Shown here: positions 26,944-36,417 of the stretch, one piece after another
Layout: each line of letters opens with the position of its first letter
Numbering within the stretch: the stretch's first letter is position 1
NCBI GenBank assembly: GCA_963817885.1
Contig: CAWFQE010000006.1
Location: forward strand, 186,001 to 250,000
Reading direction: 5' to 3'
Length of the DNA stretch: 64,000 bases
From: CAVOHU01 sp963817885
GTDB lineage: Bacteria > Acidobacteriota > Vicinamibacteria > Vicinamibacterales > JAKQTR01
Made by a program: the position numbers and the translations under genes
Notes under the pieces: generated by a model
Told to the model about the DNA's origin: nothing
Databases searched by the model: none
What the model saw: the letters and a program-made list of their open reading frames with translations, nothing else

Positions 26944-28035
26944 ATGCTGCGCACCGCTCTCATCGGTTACCCGTCGGTCGGCAAGACCACCCTGTTCCAG
27001 TTGATGACGAGCCTGCACGAGCAGGCGCGCGGCGGCATGGGCCGTCTCGAGGCCAGCATCGGCGTCGCCAAGGTGCCGGACCCGCGCCTCGACCGCCTGA
27101 CGGCGATGTTCAACCCTCGCAAGCGCGTGCCGGCCACCGTCGAGTTCGCCGATGTGGCGCTGCCCGCTTCCGGCTCCGGCGCGCAGGCGCTGCTCGACGT
27201 CGCCCCGTACCGGAACGCTGACGCGCTGGTGCACGTGCTGCGCGCGTTCGACGACCCCTCGGTGCCCCATCCGGCGGGCTCGATCGATCCGGGACGCGAT
27301 GCCCGCACGATGGAAGACGAGCTGATCCTGGCGGATCTCGCGGTGGTCGAGAAACGGCTCGAGCGCCTCGAGAAGGACATCAAGAAGATGCGATCGGCCG
27401 AGCTCGAGCATGAGCAGCGCATCCTGAAGCGGTGCGGTGAGCAGCTCGAGGGCGGGGCGCCCATTCGCTCGATGGCCATCGCCGACGACGATCGGAAGCG
27501 GCTGCGCGGGTTCCAGTTCCTGTCGGCCAAACCGGTGCTGCTGGTGCTCAATCTCGACGAAGCCGCCATGGCGGGCGGCCTGGACCAGGCCCTGGCGCGC
27601 TACGATCTCCGCGGCGTGGACAAGGCGGCGGCCACCGGACTGGTTGCGGTGTGCGCGAAGATCGAGCTCGAGATCGCGGAGCTCGACCCCGCCGACGCGG
27701 CGGCGTTCCTCTCGGACCTCGGCCTGAAGGAATCGGGCCTCGACCGCGTGATCCGCGCCAGCTACGATCTGCTCGGCTACATCTCGTTCTTCACGGTCGG
27801 CGAGGACGAGTGTCGCGCGTGGTCGATTCCGCGCGGGACGCCGGCGCAGGCCGCGGCCGGCGAGATTCACACCGACCTGTCGCGGGGCTTCATCAGGGCC
27901 GAGGTCGTCGCCTACGAGCGGCTGATCGCACGGGGAACCATGCTGGCCTGCAAGGAGCACGGAGAGGTCCGCCTCGAGGGCAAGGAGTACGTGGTGCTCG
28001 ACGGCGACATCGTCAACGTCCGGTTCGCGACGTGA
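26944..28035 (+). CDS. ychF: Obg-like ATPase YchF
   Basis: YchF is a P-loop ATPase of the Obg family that associates with ribosomes and is linked to stress responses. The 363-residue length is typical. The P-loop reads GYPSVGKTTLF, near the N-terminus; the usual family form is GxPNVGKST. A coiled-coil region (EKRLERLEKDIKKMRSAELEHE) follows, and the C-terminal TGS domain holds SFFTVGEDECRAWSI and GFIRAEV. ATG 26944 begins exactly where YchF proteins begin; the upstream in-frame extension is not conserved-looking. Confidence 0.9.
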   Translation: MLRTALIGYPSVGKTTLFQLMTSLHEQARGGMGRLEASIGVAKVPDPRLDRLTAMFNPRKRVPATVEFADVALPASGSGAQALLDVAPYRNADALVHVLRAFDDPSVPHPAGSIDPGRDARTMEDELILADLAVVEKRLERLEKDIKKMRSAELEHEQRILKRCGEQLEGGAPIRSMAIADDDRKRLRGFQFLSAKPVLLVLNLDEAAMAGGLDQALARYDLRGVDKAAATGLVAVCAKIELEIAELDPADAAAFLSDLGLKESGLDRVIRASYDLLGYISFFTVGEDECRAWSIPRGTPAQAAAGEIHTDLSRGFIRAEVVAYERLIARGTMLACKEHGEVRLEGKEYVVLDGDIVNVRFAT

Positions 28036-28108
28036 TACCGTGCGGTCGCCCGCCCGCCCCGTCGGCCGGGTACAATCGCCGGCAGGAGCTGATTCCAAGG
28101 AAGCGGAC

Positions 28109-28969
28109 GTGGCTGATCCCTCATCGACATCGATCGTGATTCCGGCCTGCAACGAGGCGCAGGCCATCGGGCCGCTCGTCACCTCGCTGGTCGCCTCGGC
28201 GAAGTGGCACGAGGTGCTCGTCATCGACGACGGCTCGACCGACGAGACCTCCGCGGTGGCCCGCTCGGCGGGGGCGACCGTCGTGCGCCATCCCTACAAC
28301 AAGGGCAACGGCGCCGCCGTGAAGACCGGCGTCCGCCACGCGACGGGTGAATGCATCCTCATCGTCGACGGCGACGGACAGCATCGGGCCGAGGATGCCG
28401 TCCGGCTGGTGGCGAACCTGGGCGAGTACGACCTGGTGATCGGCGCCCGATCGCAGGGAACGCAGGCCAGCCGGATGCGGCTGCTCGGGAACCTCGCGCT
28501 CAATCGTCTGGCCGGCTACCTGACGGGCCGCCGGATACCGGACCTCACCTCGGGGTTCCGGTGCGCGCGTCGTGAACACCTGCAGGAGTTCCTGCACCTG
28601 CTGCCCAACGGGTTCTCCACGCCGACCACGACCACGCTGGCCTTCATCAAGGCCGGCTACAACGTGCGGTTCGAGCCGATCGAGGCGGAGGTGCGCCTCG
28701 GCAAGTCGAAGATCAAGCTGGCGCGCGACGGCGTCAAGTTCCTCCTGATCGTCCTGAAGATCGTCACGATCTTCAGCCCTCTGCGCGTGTTCCTCCCGAT
28801 CAGCCTGGCCGCGTTCGGCGCGGGAGCGGGATACGCGGGTTGGACCATCGCGACGCAGTCTCACGTCACCAACTCGTCCGTCTTGCTGATCATGCTTGCC
28901 GTGATCGTGTTCCTGGTGGGCCTGGTGTCGGAGCAGATCTCGGCGCTCCGCTTCGAGGGCCGCCACTAG
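28109..28969 (+). CDS. GT2 family glycosyltransferase with C-terminal membrane segments
   Basis: The 286-residue protein has a GT-A fold of the GT2 family: IVIPACNEAQAIGPLV at the start, VIDDGSTDET, the DGDGQH metal-binding DxD-like block and a DLTSGFRC acceptor-side motif. Two membrane helices lie at the C-terminus (VFLPISLAAFGAGAGYAGW and LLIMLAVIVFLVGLVS). This layout fits enzymes that load sugars onto polyprenyl phosphate. The start GTG 28109 has AAGGAAG upstream. It opens a run of glycan genes. Confidence 0.85.
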   Translation: MADPSSTSIVIPACNEAQAIGPLVTSLVASAKWHEVLVIDDGSTDETSAVARSAGATVVRHPYNKGNGAAVKTGVRHATGECILIVDGDGQHRAEDAVRLVANLGEYDLVIGARSQGTQASRMRLLGNLALNRLAGYLTGRRIPDLTSGFRCARREHLQEFLHLLPNGFSTPTTTTLAFIKAGYNVRFEPIEAEVRLGKSKIKLARDGVKFLLIVLKIVTIFSPLRVFLPISLAAFGAGAGYAGWTIATQSHVTNSSVLLIMLAVIVFLVGLVSEQISALRFEGRH

Positions 28970-29006
28970 GGACCCGTCCGGTCTTCTTCGTTCCCGGGTG
29001 GCGCAC

Positions 29007-29744
29007 ATGAATGTCCTGGTCGTCGTGCCGACGTACAACGAGCGCGAGAACCTCCCGATCCTGGTGGACTTCATCCTGCACGCGTACGACTACCGGATGC
29101 TGGTCGTCGACGATCAGTCGCCCGATCGGACAGGCGATCTCGCCGACGAGCTGGCGCGGCAGCACCCGGATCGAATCACGGTCCTGCACCGCACGGGACG
29201 CCGGGGGCTGGGGCGCTCCTACATCGACGGCTTTAAGCACGCACTGACCACCGACGCCGAGTACATCTGCCAGATGGACGCCGACCTGTCACATGACCCG
29301 AAGTACCTGCCGGCGATGGTGGAGGCCGCCTCCGAAGCCGACGTCGTGCTGGGCTCGCGCTATCTCAACGGCGTCAGCGTCGTGAACTGGCCTCTCCGGC
29401 GCCTGATTCTGAGCTCCTTCGCGAACACCTACGTGCGCTCGATTACCGGGATCGGCGCCCGCGACTGCACGGCGGGGTTCCGCTGCTGGAACCGGAAGGT
29501 GCTGTCACGGCTGCCGCTCGATCGGTTCCGGTCCGACGGTTACTCGTTCCAGGTCGAGACGCTGTTCGAGGCGGCGCGCATCGGCGGCCGGATCGTCGAG
29601 GTGCCGATCATCTTCGTCGAGCGCCGCACGGGCAGCTCGAAGCTCTCGAAGGGGGTCATCCTCGAATCACTGTTCATGCCCTGGCGGCTCGTTCTCCGCA
29701 ATCGGGGCAGGATTCGCCGCGCGCCGGCGGGGTCCCGGGCATGA
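29007..29744 (+). CDS. Polyprenol-phosphate mannosyltransferase-like GT2 enzyme
   Basis: The 245-residue protein resembles soluble DPM1-type synthases that make polyprenyl phosphate mannose from GDP-mannose. It has VVVPTYNERENLPILV, VVDDQSPDRTG, the MDADLSHDP metal-binding block, SRYLNGV and ARDCTAGFRCW. Such a donor could feed a GT-C enzyme like the one at 6.0-7.8 kb, which is inference. ATG 29007 was preferred to GTG 28998. Confidence 0.85.
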   Translation: MNVLVVVPTYNERENLPILVDFILHAYDYRMLVVDDQSPDRTGDLADELARQHPDRITVLHRTGRRGLGRSYIDGFKHALTTDAEYICQMDADLSHDPKYLPAMVEAASEADVVLGSRYLNGVSVVNWPLRRLILSSFANTYVRSITGIGARDCTAGFRCWNRKVLSRLPLDRFRSDGYSFQVETLFEAARIGGRIVEVPIIFVERRTGSSKLSKGVILESLFMPWRLVLRNRGRIRRAPAGSRA

Positions 29745-29840
29745 GCCCGCGCCGGACCGGCCGGAGGCCATCCGCCCGGCGCATGGCGCTGCGGCGCTTG
29801 CCCGCCATCGAACCGCCGTGGTACGGTTAGGGCTCTCGCC

Positions 29841-30620
29841 ATGCCAGATCCGAAGCAGCAGCCAAGCCTGAGCGTCTTTTTCCCGGCCTACAACGACAGC
29901 GGCACGATCGCCAGCCTCGTGATCAGTGCCCTGAAGGCCGCCGGACGGCTCACCTCGGACTTCGAGGTCCTGATCATCGACGACGGCAGCCGGGACGCGA
30001 CGCCGGAGATCACCGACGAACTGGCTCGCCTGTATCCGCAGGTCCGCGTGATTCATCACCCGGCCAACCGCGGCTACGGCGGCGCGCTGCGCACGGGCTT
30101 CGCAGAGGCGACCAAGGACTACGTCTTCTACACCGACGGCGACGCCCAGTACGATCCGGCCGAGGTGGCCGACCTCTGGGCCAGGCTCGGCCCCGGCGTC
30201 GACATGGTGAACGGCTACAAGATCAGCCGATCCGACCCGGTCCATCGGATCGTCATCGGCCGGATCTACCACCACACGGTCAAGCTGCTGTTCGGGCTGA
30301 AGGTGCGGGACGTCGACTGCGACTTCCGCCTGATGAAGCGCACGATGTTCGACACGGTCCGGCTCGAGAAGAACAGCGGCGTGATCTGCCTCGAGATGAT
30401 GAAGAAGATCCAGGATGCGGGCTTCACGATCGTCGAGGCCCCCGTGCACCACTACCATCGCGCGTATGGAAAATCGCAGTTCTTCAATTTCCGCCGAATA
30501 GGCCGGACTGCCGTCGACGTCATGAAGCTCTGGCTGGCGCTCGTCGTCAGGCGCGAGCACCTGCGGCCCGCTGAGGCGAAGCAGGGCGGCGGCCGGTCCT
30601 CCATCCAGCCTGGGGCGTGA
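29841..30620 (+). CDS. GT2 family glycosyltransferase
   Basis: The 259-residue protein shows SVFFPAYNDSGTIASLV, LIIDDGSRDATPE, the TDGDAQYDPAE metal-binding block and the DVDCDFRLMKR motif. These place it among dolichol/undecaprenyl-phosphate glycosyltransferases of GT2. It has no clear membrane helix of its own except a weak hydrophobic stretch near the end (VMKLWLALVV). The next epimerase gene starts 3 nt after its stop, so they are co-transcribed. Confidence 0.85.
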   Translation: MPDPKQQPSLSVFFPAYNDSGTIASLVISALKAAGRLTSDFEVLIIDDGSRDATPEITDELARLYPQVRVIHHPANRGYGGALRTGFAEATKDYVFYTDGDAQYDPAEVADLWARLGPGVDMVNGYKISRSDPVHRIVIGRIYHHTVKLLFGLKVRDVDCDFRLMKRTMFDTVRLEKNSGVICLEMMKKIQDAGFTIVEAPVHHYHRAYGKSQFFNFRRIGRTAVDVMKLWLALVVRREHLRPAEAKQGGGRSSIQPGA

Positions 30621-30623
30621 GCG

Positions 30624-31646
30624 ATGGACCACCTCGGGTTCTATAAAGACCGATCGGTGATGATCACCGGCGGCCTCGGTTTCATCGGCAGCAACCTCGC
30701 GCGGCGCCTGGTCGATCTGGGCGCCAACGTGCTGCTGGTGGACTCCCTCATCCCCGACTACGGCGGCAACCTGTTCAACATCGACGGCATCGAGCACCGC
30801 GTCACGGTGAATGTCGCCGACGTGCGCCAGCAGAGCACGATGAACTACCTGGTCCAGCAGGTCGAGGTGATTTTCAGCCTCGCCGGGCAGGTCAGCCACA
30901 TCGACTCCATGCGCGACCCGTACACCGACCTCGAGATCAACTGCCGGAGCCAGCTGACCATTCTCGAGGCATGCCGCAGGCACAATCCCCGCGCCAAGGT
31001 GGTGTACGCGGGCACGCGCCAGGTGTACGGCAAGCCGGACTTCCTTCCGGTGACCGAGCAGCACCTGGTGCGCCCGACCGACGTGAACGGCATCAACAAG
31101 GTGGCCGGCGAGTACTATCACCTCGTCTACAACAACGTCTTCGGCGTGCGCGCGTGCTCGCTGCGGCTCACCAATGTCTACGGGCCGCGGCAGCTCATCC
31201 GGCACAACCGGCAGGGCTTCATCGGCTGGTTCATCCGCCTGGCGGTCGAGGATCGCGAGATCCAGGTCTACGGCGACGGATCGCAGCTCCGCGATTTCGT
31301 CTACGTGGACGACGCGACCGACGCGTTTCTGAGGGCCGGAGCCTCCGAGGCCTGCAACGGCGAGGTCTTCAACGTCGGCGGGTTGAAGCCGGTCAGCCAT
31401 CGCGACCTGGTCCGGCTGCTCATCGACGTCGCGGGGAGCGGCCGGGTCGAGTTCGTGGAGTGGCCGGCGGACAAGAAGGCCATCGATATCGGAAGCTTCT
31501 ACGCGGACTCGAGCAAGCTGGCCGCGGCGGTCGGGTGGCGCCCTCGTGTGACGCTCGAGGAGGGCCTGGCGACAACCGTGGAGTACTACCGCCGGCACCT
31601 CTCCAGGTACCTCACATCCGAGCTCCGAGAGGAGCCCGGCGCATGA
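30624..31646 (+). CDS. NAD-dependent sugar-nucleotide epimerase/dehydratase
   Basis: The 340-residue short-chain (extended SDR) enzyme has the Rossmann loop ITGGLGFIGSNLARRL, a YAGTRQVYGKP block and the catalytic form NKVAGEYYHLVY; the usual YxxxK tyrosine is displaced in this reading (VNGINKVAGEYY), so the exact catalytic triad is uncertain. The family makes or epimerises NDP-sugars for surface glycans. Its stop overlaps the next start as ATGA, tying it to the aminotransferase. Confidence 0.85.
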   Translation: MDHLGFYKDRSVMITGGLGFIGSNLARRLVDLGANVLLVDSLIPDYGGNLFNIDGIEHRVTVNVADVRQQSTMNYLVQQVEVIFSLAGQVSHIDSMRDPYTDLEINCRSQLTILEACRRHNPRAKVVYAGTRQVYGKPDFLPVTEQHLVRPTDVNGINKVAGEYYHLVYNNVFGVRACSLRLTNVYGPRQLIRHNRQGFIGWFIRLAVEDREIQVYGDGSQLRDFVYVDDATDAFLRAGASEACNGEVFNVGGLKPVSHRDLVRLLIDVAGSGRVEFVEWPADKKAIDIGSFYADSSKLAAAVGWRPRVTLEEGLATTVEYYRRHLSRYLTSELREEPGA

Positions 31647-32749
31647 CGCTCCCTCGCATCCCGTTCATGAATCTCCAGCCGGCCGACGATCGCGCGGAGA
31701 TCGACGCAGCCGTTCGAAGAGTCATCGATCGCGGCTGGTACGTGCTCGGGCCCGAAGTCGAGCGGTTCGAAGCGGAATTCGCATCGGCGACCGGCGCCGC
31801 GCATGCCGTCGGCGTCGGCACCGGCACCGACGCGATCGCCATCATCCTGCGCGGCCTGGAGATCGGCCCCGGCGACGAGGTCATCACGTCCCCGCTGTCG
31901 GCGGTGTTCAGCGCGCTGGCGGTCATGATGGTGGGCGCGCGGCCCGTCTTCGCGGACATCGACCCCGGCCGGCTCACGATGGACCCGGCCGCAGTCGAAG
32001 CGGCCATCACGCCGCGCACCGCGGCCCTGCTGCCGGTGCACCTCTACGGCCAGCCGGCGGACATGCCGGCGCTCACCGCCATCGCCCGCCGCCACAACCT
32101 GCTCATCGTCGAAGACTGTTGCCAGGCGCACCTGGCAACCTGCCAGGGTCGTCCGGCCGGCAGCTTCGGCGCGGCCGCCGCCTACAGCTTCTACCCGACG
32201 AAGAATCTCGGGGCGCTGGGCGACGGGGGCGCCATCACCACGAGCGACGCCGCGCTGGCGGCCAGGCTCCGGCGCATCCGCAACGGCGGTCAGACGGATC
32301 GGTATCACCACGTTGAGATGGGCGTGAACAGCCGCCTCGATGAACTGCAGGCCGCGATTCTCTCGGCCCGGCTTCCGTTCCTGCGTGGATGGACCGAGAG
32401 CCGCCGCGCCAGGGCCGCCCGCTACCGCCGGCAACTCTCGGGTGCCGCGATCGAGATCCCGCCCGAGTGCGATCCCGGCCACGTGTATCACCTGTTCCCG
32501 GTGCTCTCGGACGGGCGTGAGGCGCTGCAGGCGCGCCTGCGAGCAGACGGCATCGACACGCTGATTCACTACCCGGTACCGATCCCCCGCCAGCCTGCCC
32601 TGGAGCTGGAACGGCCCGCCGTGTGCCCGGAAGCCGATCGGGTGTGTGCGAAGATCTTCTCGCTCCCGCTCTATCCCGGCCTTCCCGACAGTGACGTGGA
32701 CCGCGTGATCGAGGCGTTGCACCGGCTGGGATCGGGCGCGACGCGGTAA
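31643..32749 (+). CDS. DegT/DnrJ/EryC1/StrS-type sugar aminotransferase
   Basis: This PLP enzyme of 368 residues transfers an amino group to a keto-sugar nucleotide. The Schiff-base lysine is K187 in YSFYPTKNLGALGDGGA, with VEDCCQAHLA carrying the PLP-pyridine aspartate. GVGTGTDAIAIILR and the NSRLDELQAAIL block are typical of the family. Start ATG 31643 overlaps the preceding epimerase. The product is probably an amino sugar donor for the neighbouring glycosyltransferases. Confidence 0.92.
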   Translation: MTLPRIPFMNLQPADDRAEIDAAVRRVIDRGWYVLGPEVERFEAEFASATGAAHAVGVGTGTDAIAIILRGLEIGPGDEVITSPLSAVFSALAVMMVGARPVFADIDPGRLTMDPAAVEAAITPRTAALLPVHLYGQPADMPALTAIARRHNLLIVEDCCQAHLATCQGRPAGSFGAAAAYSFYPTKNLGALGDGGAITTSDAALAARLRRIRNGGQTDRYHHVEMGVNSRLDELQAAILSARLPFLRGWTESRRARAARYRRQLSGAAIEIPPECDPGHVYHLFPVLSDGREALQARLRADGIDTLIHYPVPIPRQPALELERPAVCPEADRVCAKIFSLPLYPGLPDSDVDRVIEALHRLGSGATR

Positions 32750-32796
32750 CCTCCGGGCGCCTTCCCACGGCTGGCGTCCGATCTCGACCTGAGTTT

Positions 32797-32828
32797 CTCG
32801 CGCGGGTGGCTCCTTCGGGGAGAACCCG
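32797..32828 (+). promoter_or_regulatory. Hairpin with TTCG loop upstream of the second epimerase
   Basis: GCGGGT and ACCCGC pair around CTCC-TTCG-GGGAG to form a stable stem-loop just before GGAGGAGG and the GTG start at 32854. No T-run follows, so it is not a standard terminator; an mRNA-stability or translation role is possible. Confidence 0.45.
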
Positions 32829-32853
32829 CCAGACCGTTGCGGAGGAGGTTGGC

Positions 32854-33828
32854 GTGCGTGCGTTGATCACAGGCGGCGCAGGGTTCATCGGATCTCACCT
32901 GGCTGAGGCGTTGATTCGCGACGGTCACGAGGTATTCGTCATCGACAACCTGTCGACCGGATCGATCGAGAACGTCGCCCACCTCAAGCAGCACCCCGGG
33001 TTCCACTACACGATCGACACGATCGCCAACGAACCCGTGCTGGCCGAGCTGGTCGATCGCTGCGATGTCGTCTTCCACCTGGCCGCCGCGGTCGGCGTCA
33101 GGCTGATCGTCGAAGAGCCGGTGCGGACCATCGAAACCAACGTGCACGGCACCGAAGTCGTGTTGAAGCTGGCCAACAAGAAGAAGAAGCTCGTGCTCAT
33201 CGCGTCGACCTCCGAGGTGTACGGCAAGAGCACCGACTTGCCCTTCAGAGAGGATGGCGACCTCACCCTCGGCCCGACCGCCAAGCATCGGTGGGCATAC
33301 GCCTGCAGCAAGGCCATCGACGAATTCCTGGCGCTCGCCTACTTCAAGGAGCGCAAGCTGCCCGTCATCGTCGTCCGGCTGTTCAACACCGTGGGGCCGA
33401 GGCAGACCGGCCGCTACGGCATGGTGCTGCCCACCTTCGTGCGCCAGGCCCTCGCCAACCGGCCGATCACGGTATTCGGAGACGGGACGCAGAGCCGGTG
33501 TTTCGGCTACGTCGGCGACGTGGTGGGAGCGCTGATTGGCCTGGTCCGGGAGCCGGCGGCCATTGGCGAGATCTTCAATGTCGGGAACGACAGGGAGATC
33601 ACCATTCGAGGCCTCGCCGAGCTCATCAGGACCATGACCGGCAGCCGATCGGAGATCGTCTCGGTGCCCTACGACGCGGCCTACGAAGCGGGCTTCGAGG
33701 ACATGCAGCGCCGCGTCCCGGACCTGACCAGGATCAAGCGGCTGATTGGCTATCAGCCTCGCGTGCCGCTCGAGCAGATCGTCGAGTCCGTCATCGAGTA
33801 CGCCCGCGCCCAGTCGCAGGAAATCTGA
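32854..33828 (+). CDS. NAD-dependent epimerase/dehydratase, UDP-glucuronate decarboxylase-like
   Basis: The 324-residue extended SDR has LITGGAGFIGSHLAEALI at its start, a STSEVYGKS serine block and the catalytic YxxxK as YACSKAIDEF. FGDGTQSRCFGYVGDVV is characteristic of enzymes close to UDP-glucuronic acid decarboxylase and GDP-mannose dehydratase. The start GTG 32854 was chosen because a strong GGAGGAGG lies 5 nt upstream. It probably supplies an activated sugar to the local glycan pathway. Confidence 0.88.
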   Translation: MRALITGGAGFIGSHLAEALIRDGHEVFVIDNLSTGSIENVAHLKQHPGFHYTIDTIANEPVLAELVDRCDVVFHLAAAVGVRLIVEEPVRTIETNVHGTEVVLKLANKKKKLVLIASTSEVYGKSTDLPFREDGDLTLGPTAKHRWAYACSKAIDEFLALAYFKERKLPVIVVRLFNTVGPRQTGRYGMVLPTFVRQALANRPITVFGDGTQSRCFGYVGDVVGALIGLVREPAAIGEIFNVGNDREITIRGLAELIRTMTGSRSEIVSVPYDAAYEAGFEDMQRRVPDLTRIKRLIGYQPRVPLEQIVESVIEYARAQSQEI

Positions 33829-33843
33829 GGTACGTCTCCGCTG

Positions 33844-33872
33844 TTGGCGGCAGCCCCCGAGGGTCGTATACT
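33844..33872 (+). promoter_or_regulatory. Putative promoter TTGGCG-N17-TATACT
   Basis: A -35-like TTGGCG (33844-33849) and -10 TATACT (33867-33872) are 17 bp apart, 18 bp before the start of the exported STN-like protein gene. Transcription would begin near 33879, leaving a short leader. Confidence 0.55.
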
Positions 33873-33890
33873 TGACGCTGGGGGATTCAT

Positions 33891-34700
33891 ATGCTGTGCA
33901 AGTCGATTACGAGTTGCGGCCTGGCGCTGGGACTGCTGATGCTCTGCCCGGCTCCGGGTTCCGCGCAGGAACTGCGCCTCTCCATCGACGCCGGCAGGGT
34001 GACGCTCCAGGCGCGCAACGTCTCGGTCAGGCAGATCATGGCCGAGTGGGAGCGGGTCGGGCAGACCAGTGTCCCCAACAGGGAGCGGATCCCGGACGGC
34101 ATGGTGACCCTCACACTCACTGACGTTCCCGAGTCGAGCGCCCTGTCGACATTGCTGAGGTCGGGCAACGGGTACCTCGCGGTCGCGCGCCCGTCGCCGG
34201 TGGCCAGCGCATCGGCGTACCGGACAATTCTGCTGATGGCGGCCGCGCCCAAGCTCGCGGCGGTGCAGCCCCCTCCGGCCTCCCGGGGCGACGGGGCGCT
34301 GCAGAATCCCAATCGCCGGCTGATGCAGCAGATGCTGGGTGGGGGGCAGGGCGATCCCCAGGGCGGTGGCATCGGTCCGCGGCCCGGGTCACCCTTCAAC
34401 ACGCCGGACCGCGATGGACCGGAAGCGCAGGATCCGAACCTGGTCGATCCGTCCGGGGTCAATCCCGGGATGTTCCAGATGCGCACCGGCCCCGGCGGAC
34501 CGGTCGTGACGATGCCCTTCCGCGATCCCAACGCGGCTCGTGCCGATCCATCGGATATGCCCACCACGACCGCACCGGCGGGAACTCCCCCGGCGATGGT
34601 GCCGACCTCACCCGCAGGGGCGACCCGGCCGGGAGAAGTCGTTCCGGGCCCGCCAAAGGGCCCGGGGTCTCCGATGGTCCCGTCCAGGCCTCCCGGATGA
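33891..34700 (+). CDS. Exported protein with STN/secretin N-terminal-like domain and Pro-rich tail
   Basis: The 269-residue protein has a signal peptide (cleavage after APGSAQ, about residue 26). Residues 30-95 look like the short STN domain found at the N-terminus of secretins and TonB receptors (RLSIDAGRVTLQARNVSVRQIM, VTLTLTDVPESSALSTLL). The rest is rich in proline and glycine and likely disordered. It may bind partners in the periplasm. No secretin gene is next to it, and the role is unknown. Confidence 0.75.
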   Translation: MLCKSITSCGLALGLLMLCPAPGSAQELRLSIDAGRVTLQARNVSVRQIMAEWERVGQTSVPNRERIPDGMVTLTLTDVPESSALSTLLRSGNGYLAVARPSPVASASAYRTILLMAAAPKLAAVQPPPASRGDGALQNPNRRLMQQMLGGGQGDPQGGGIGPRPGSPFNTPDRDGPEAQDPNLVDPSGVNPGMFQMRTGPGGPVVTMPFRDPNAARADPSDMPTTTAPAGTPPAMVPTSPAGATRPGEVVPGPPKGPGSPMVPSRPPG

Positions 34701-34782
34701 AATTGTGCCCGGGGCGGTAGACGATCGCACGGATACGGCTTGCCAACTCGGTCTCCGGCCAGGAGAATCCCCAGCGACGAAC

Positions 34783-35826
34783 ATGGCTTCGATTGACGCC
34801 TATCGTGCCGACGACACCCGCGCGGTGAGCGCGCTCTACCGCCGTGTATTCGGGCACGATGCGGCCGAGGGCCAGCGGCTGCGCTGGGAGTGGCAGTATC
34901 GGCGCAATCCCAACAACTCGCCCGATGGCCCGCGCATCTGGATCGCCCGCGAGGGCCCCACCATCGTGGGGCAATACGCCACCATGCCCGTGACGCTCGC
35001 CGTGCAGGGCCGCGAGATTCCTGCGTCATGGGGTGTCGACGTCATGGTCGCGCCCGAGCGGCAACGCCGCGGCTTGGGTGAGATGCTGTTCCGCGCGTGG
35101 GACCAGAACGTCGGCGCGTCGCTCGGGATCGGCTCCTCCGACACGTCGGTCCGGCTGTTCGAGAAGCTCCGATATCCACGGCTGGGCCCCGTCCCCTGCC
35201 TGGTGAAGCCGCTGACGCGGCGGGCCCTTCGGCGCCAGAACTGGCCGCTGCCCCTGAACCGGCTCGTGTCCGCCGTGACGCTCCCGTTTGTCCGGCTGAT
35301 CGCGCGGTCGAGGCCGCTGCGCGCAGAGGTCACGTCGATTCGGCATTTCGACAGCGAGTTCACCGACCTCTGGAACCGCGTGGCGGGCAAGTTCGATTTC
35401 GCCGTGCGGCGGGATGCGGCGTACCTCAACTGGAAGTTCATCGACCCCCCGCACGTGCGCTACTCGACCGTGGCGTTGAGGCGCGGCTCTGTCCTGCAAG
35501 GCTATGCGGTGTATCGCCACCTCCGGGAGCCCCGCGGCCGGGTCACGCTGCTCGTGGATTATCTCGTGGACCCCGACGATGAGTCGGGCATGAAGACCAT
35601 CCTGCGCTGGGTCGATCGCGAAGCGCGGGCCGCCGACTCGGACAAGATTCGTGTCTATGGCACGCACCTCGGATTCCGCCGCGTCATGAAGCGATCCGGG
35701 TACTTTCAAGTGAAGTCGACGATGGAGTTCACGGCGAAGATCAACGCGATCGACCTGCCGGCAGCCTTCTACGACCACACCGAGAAGTGGCACGTCACGC
35801 TGGGCGACGCGGATCAGGACCACTAG
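34783..35826 (+). CDS. GNAT-fold acetyltransferase-like protein
   Basis: The 347-residue protein has a GNAT N-acetyltransferase core at its N-terminal half: VDVMVAPERQRRGLGEMLF matches the acetyl-CoA-binding R/Q-x-x-G-x-G/A loop. A second half (FDFAVRRDAAYLNWKFIDPP, then a strand-rich part) resembles the tandem GNAT domains of FemAB/EF-type proteins common in glycan gene clusters. The substrate could be an amino sugar made by the upstream aminotransferase, which is inference. Confidence 0.75.
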   Translation: MASIDAYRADDTRAVSALYRRVFGHDAAEGQRLRWEWQYRRNPNNSPDGPRIWIAREGPTIVGQYATMPVTLAVQGREIPASWGVDVMVAPERQRRGLGEMLFRAWDQNVGASLGIGSSDTSVRLFEKLRYPRLGPVPCLVKPLTRRALRRQNWPLPLNRLVSAVTLPFVRLIARSRPLRAEVTSIRHFDSEFTDLWNRVAGKFDFAVRRDAAYLNWKFIDPPHVRYSTVALRRGSVLQGYAVYRHLREPRGRVTLLVDYLVDPDDESGMKTILRWVDREARAADSDKIRVYGTHLGFRRVMKRSGYFQVKSTMEFTAKINAIDLPAAFYDHTEKWHVTLGDADQDH

Positions 35827-35961
35827 CCTGCATCGTTCCCGAGCGCTGCCGCGCTCTGGTTCAGCATGCGCCGGGTTCGCTGGAGTATCGAGGGGACCGG
35901 CCTCGGGCGCCGCGCCGGCGCGCCTGGCCGAGGACCAGCTGTCAGGAAGGAGTCAGCCGTC

Positions 35962-36417
35962 ATGTCGATGATCGACGAAGTCGGAACGCTCATGACGCAG
36001 GCCATGAAGGCCCGCGATGCCAACAGGCTCTCGGCCCTCCGGATGCTCAAGGCCGCGCTGATGAACAAGGAAGTCGAGAAGGGCCGCGCGCTCGAACCGG
36101 CGGAAGCGCTTCAGGTGGTCACGACCTCCGTCAAACAGCGGCGGGAAGCGATCGAGCAGTTCCAGAAGGGCGGACGCGACGACCTGGCGCAGAAGGAAAC
36201 GGCTGAGCTGCGCATCCTGGAAGAGTTCCTCCCGCCGCCGGTCGACGATTCGGCCCTCGAGCGAATCGTCCGGGAGGTCATCGCAGAGACTCAGGCGGCC
36301 TCGCCATCAGACCTGGGGCGAGTGATGAAGGCGGTGATGCCGCGCCTTGCCGGGCAGTCAGTGGACGGCACTCGCGTGCGTCAGCTGGTCCAGGGGTGCC
36401 TGGGAAGTCCGAAATAG
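35962..36417 (+). CDS. yqeY: GatB/YqeY-domain protein
   Basis: The 151-residue protein is a stand-alone YqeY of the GatB C-terminal-domain family, which resembles the tRNA-contacting tail of the amidotransferase GatB. Typical features are LSALRMLKAALMNKEVEKGR, VKQRREAIEQFQKGGRDDLA and EFLPPPVDD. AAGGAG stands 10 nt before ATG 35962. Its function in bacteria is not settled. Confidence 0.92.
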   Translation: MSMIDEVGTLMTQAMKARDANRLSALRMLKAALMNKEVEKGRALEPAEALQVVTTSVKQRREAIEQFQKGGRDDLAQKETAELRILEEFLPPPVDDSALERIVREVIAETQAASPSDLGRVMKAVMPRLAGQSVDGTRVRQLVQGCLGSPK

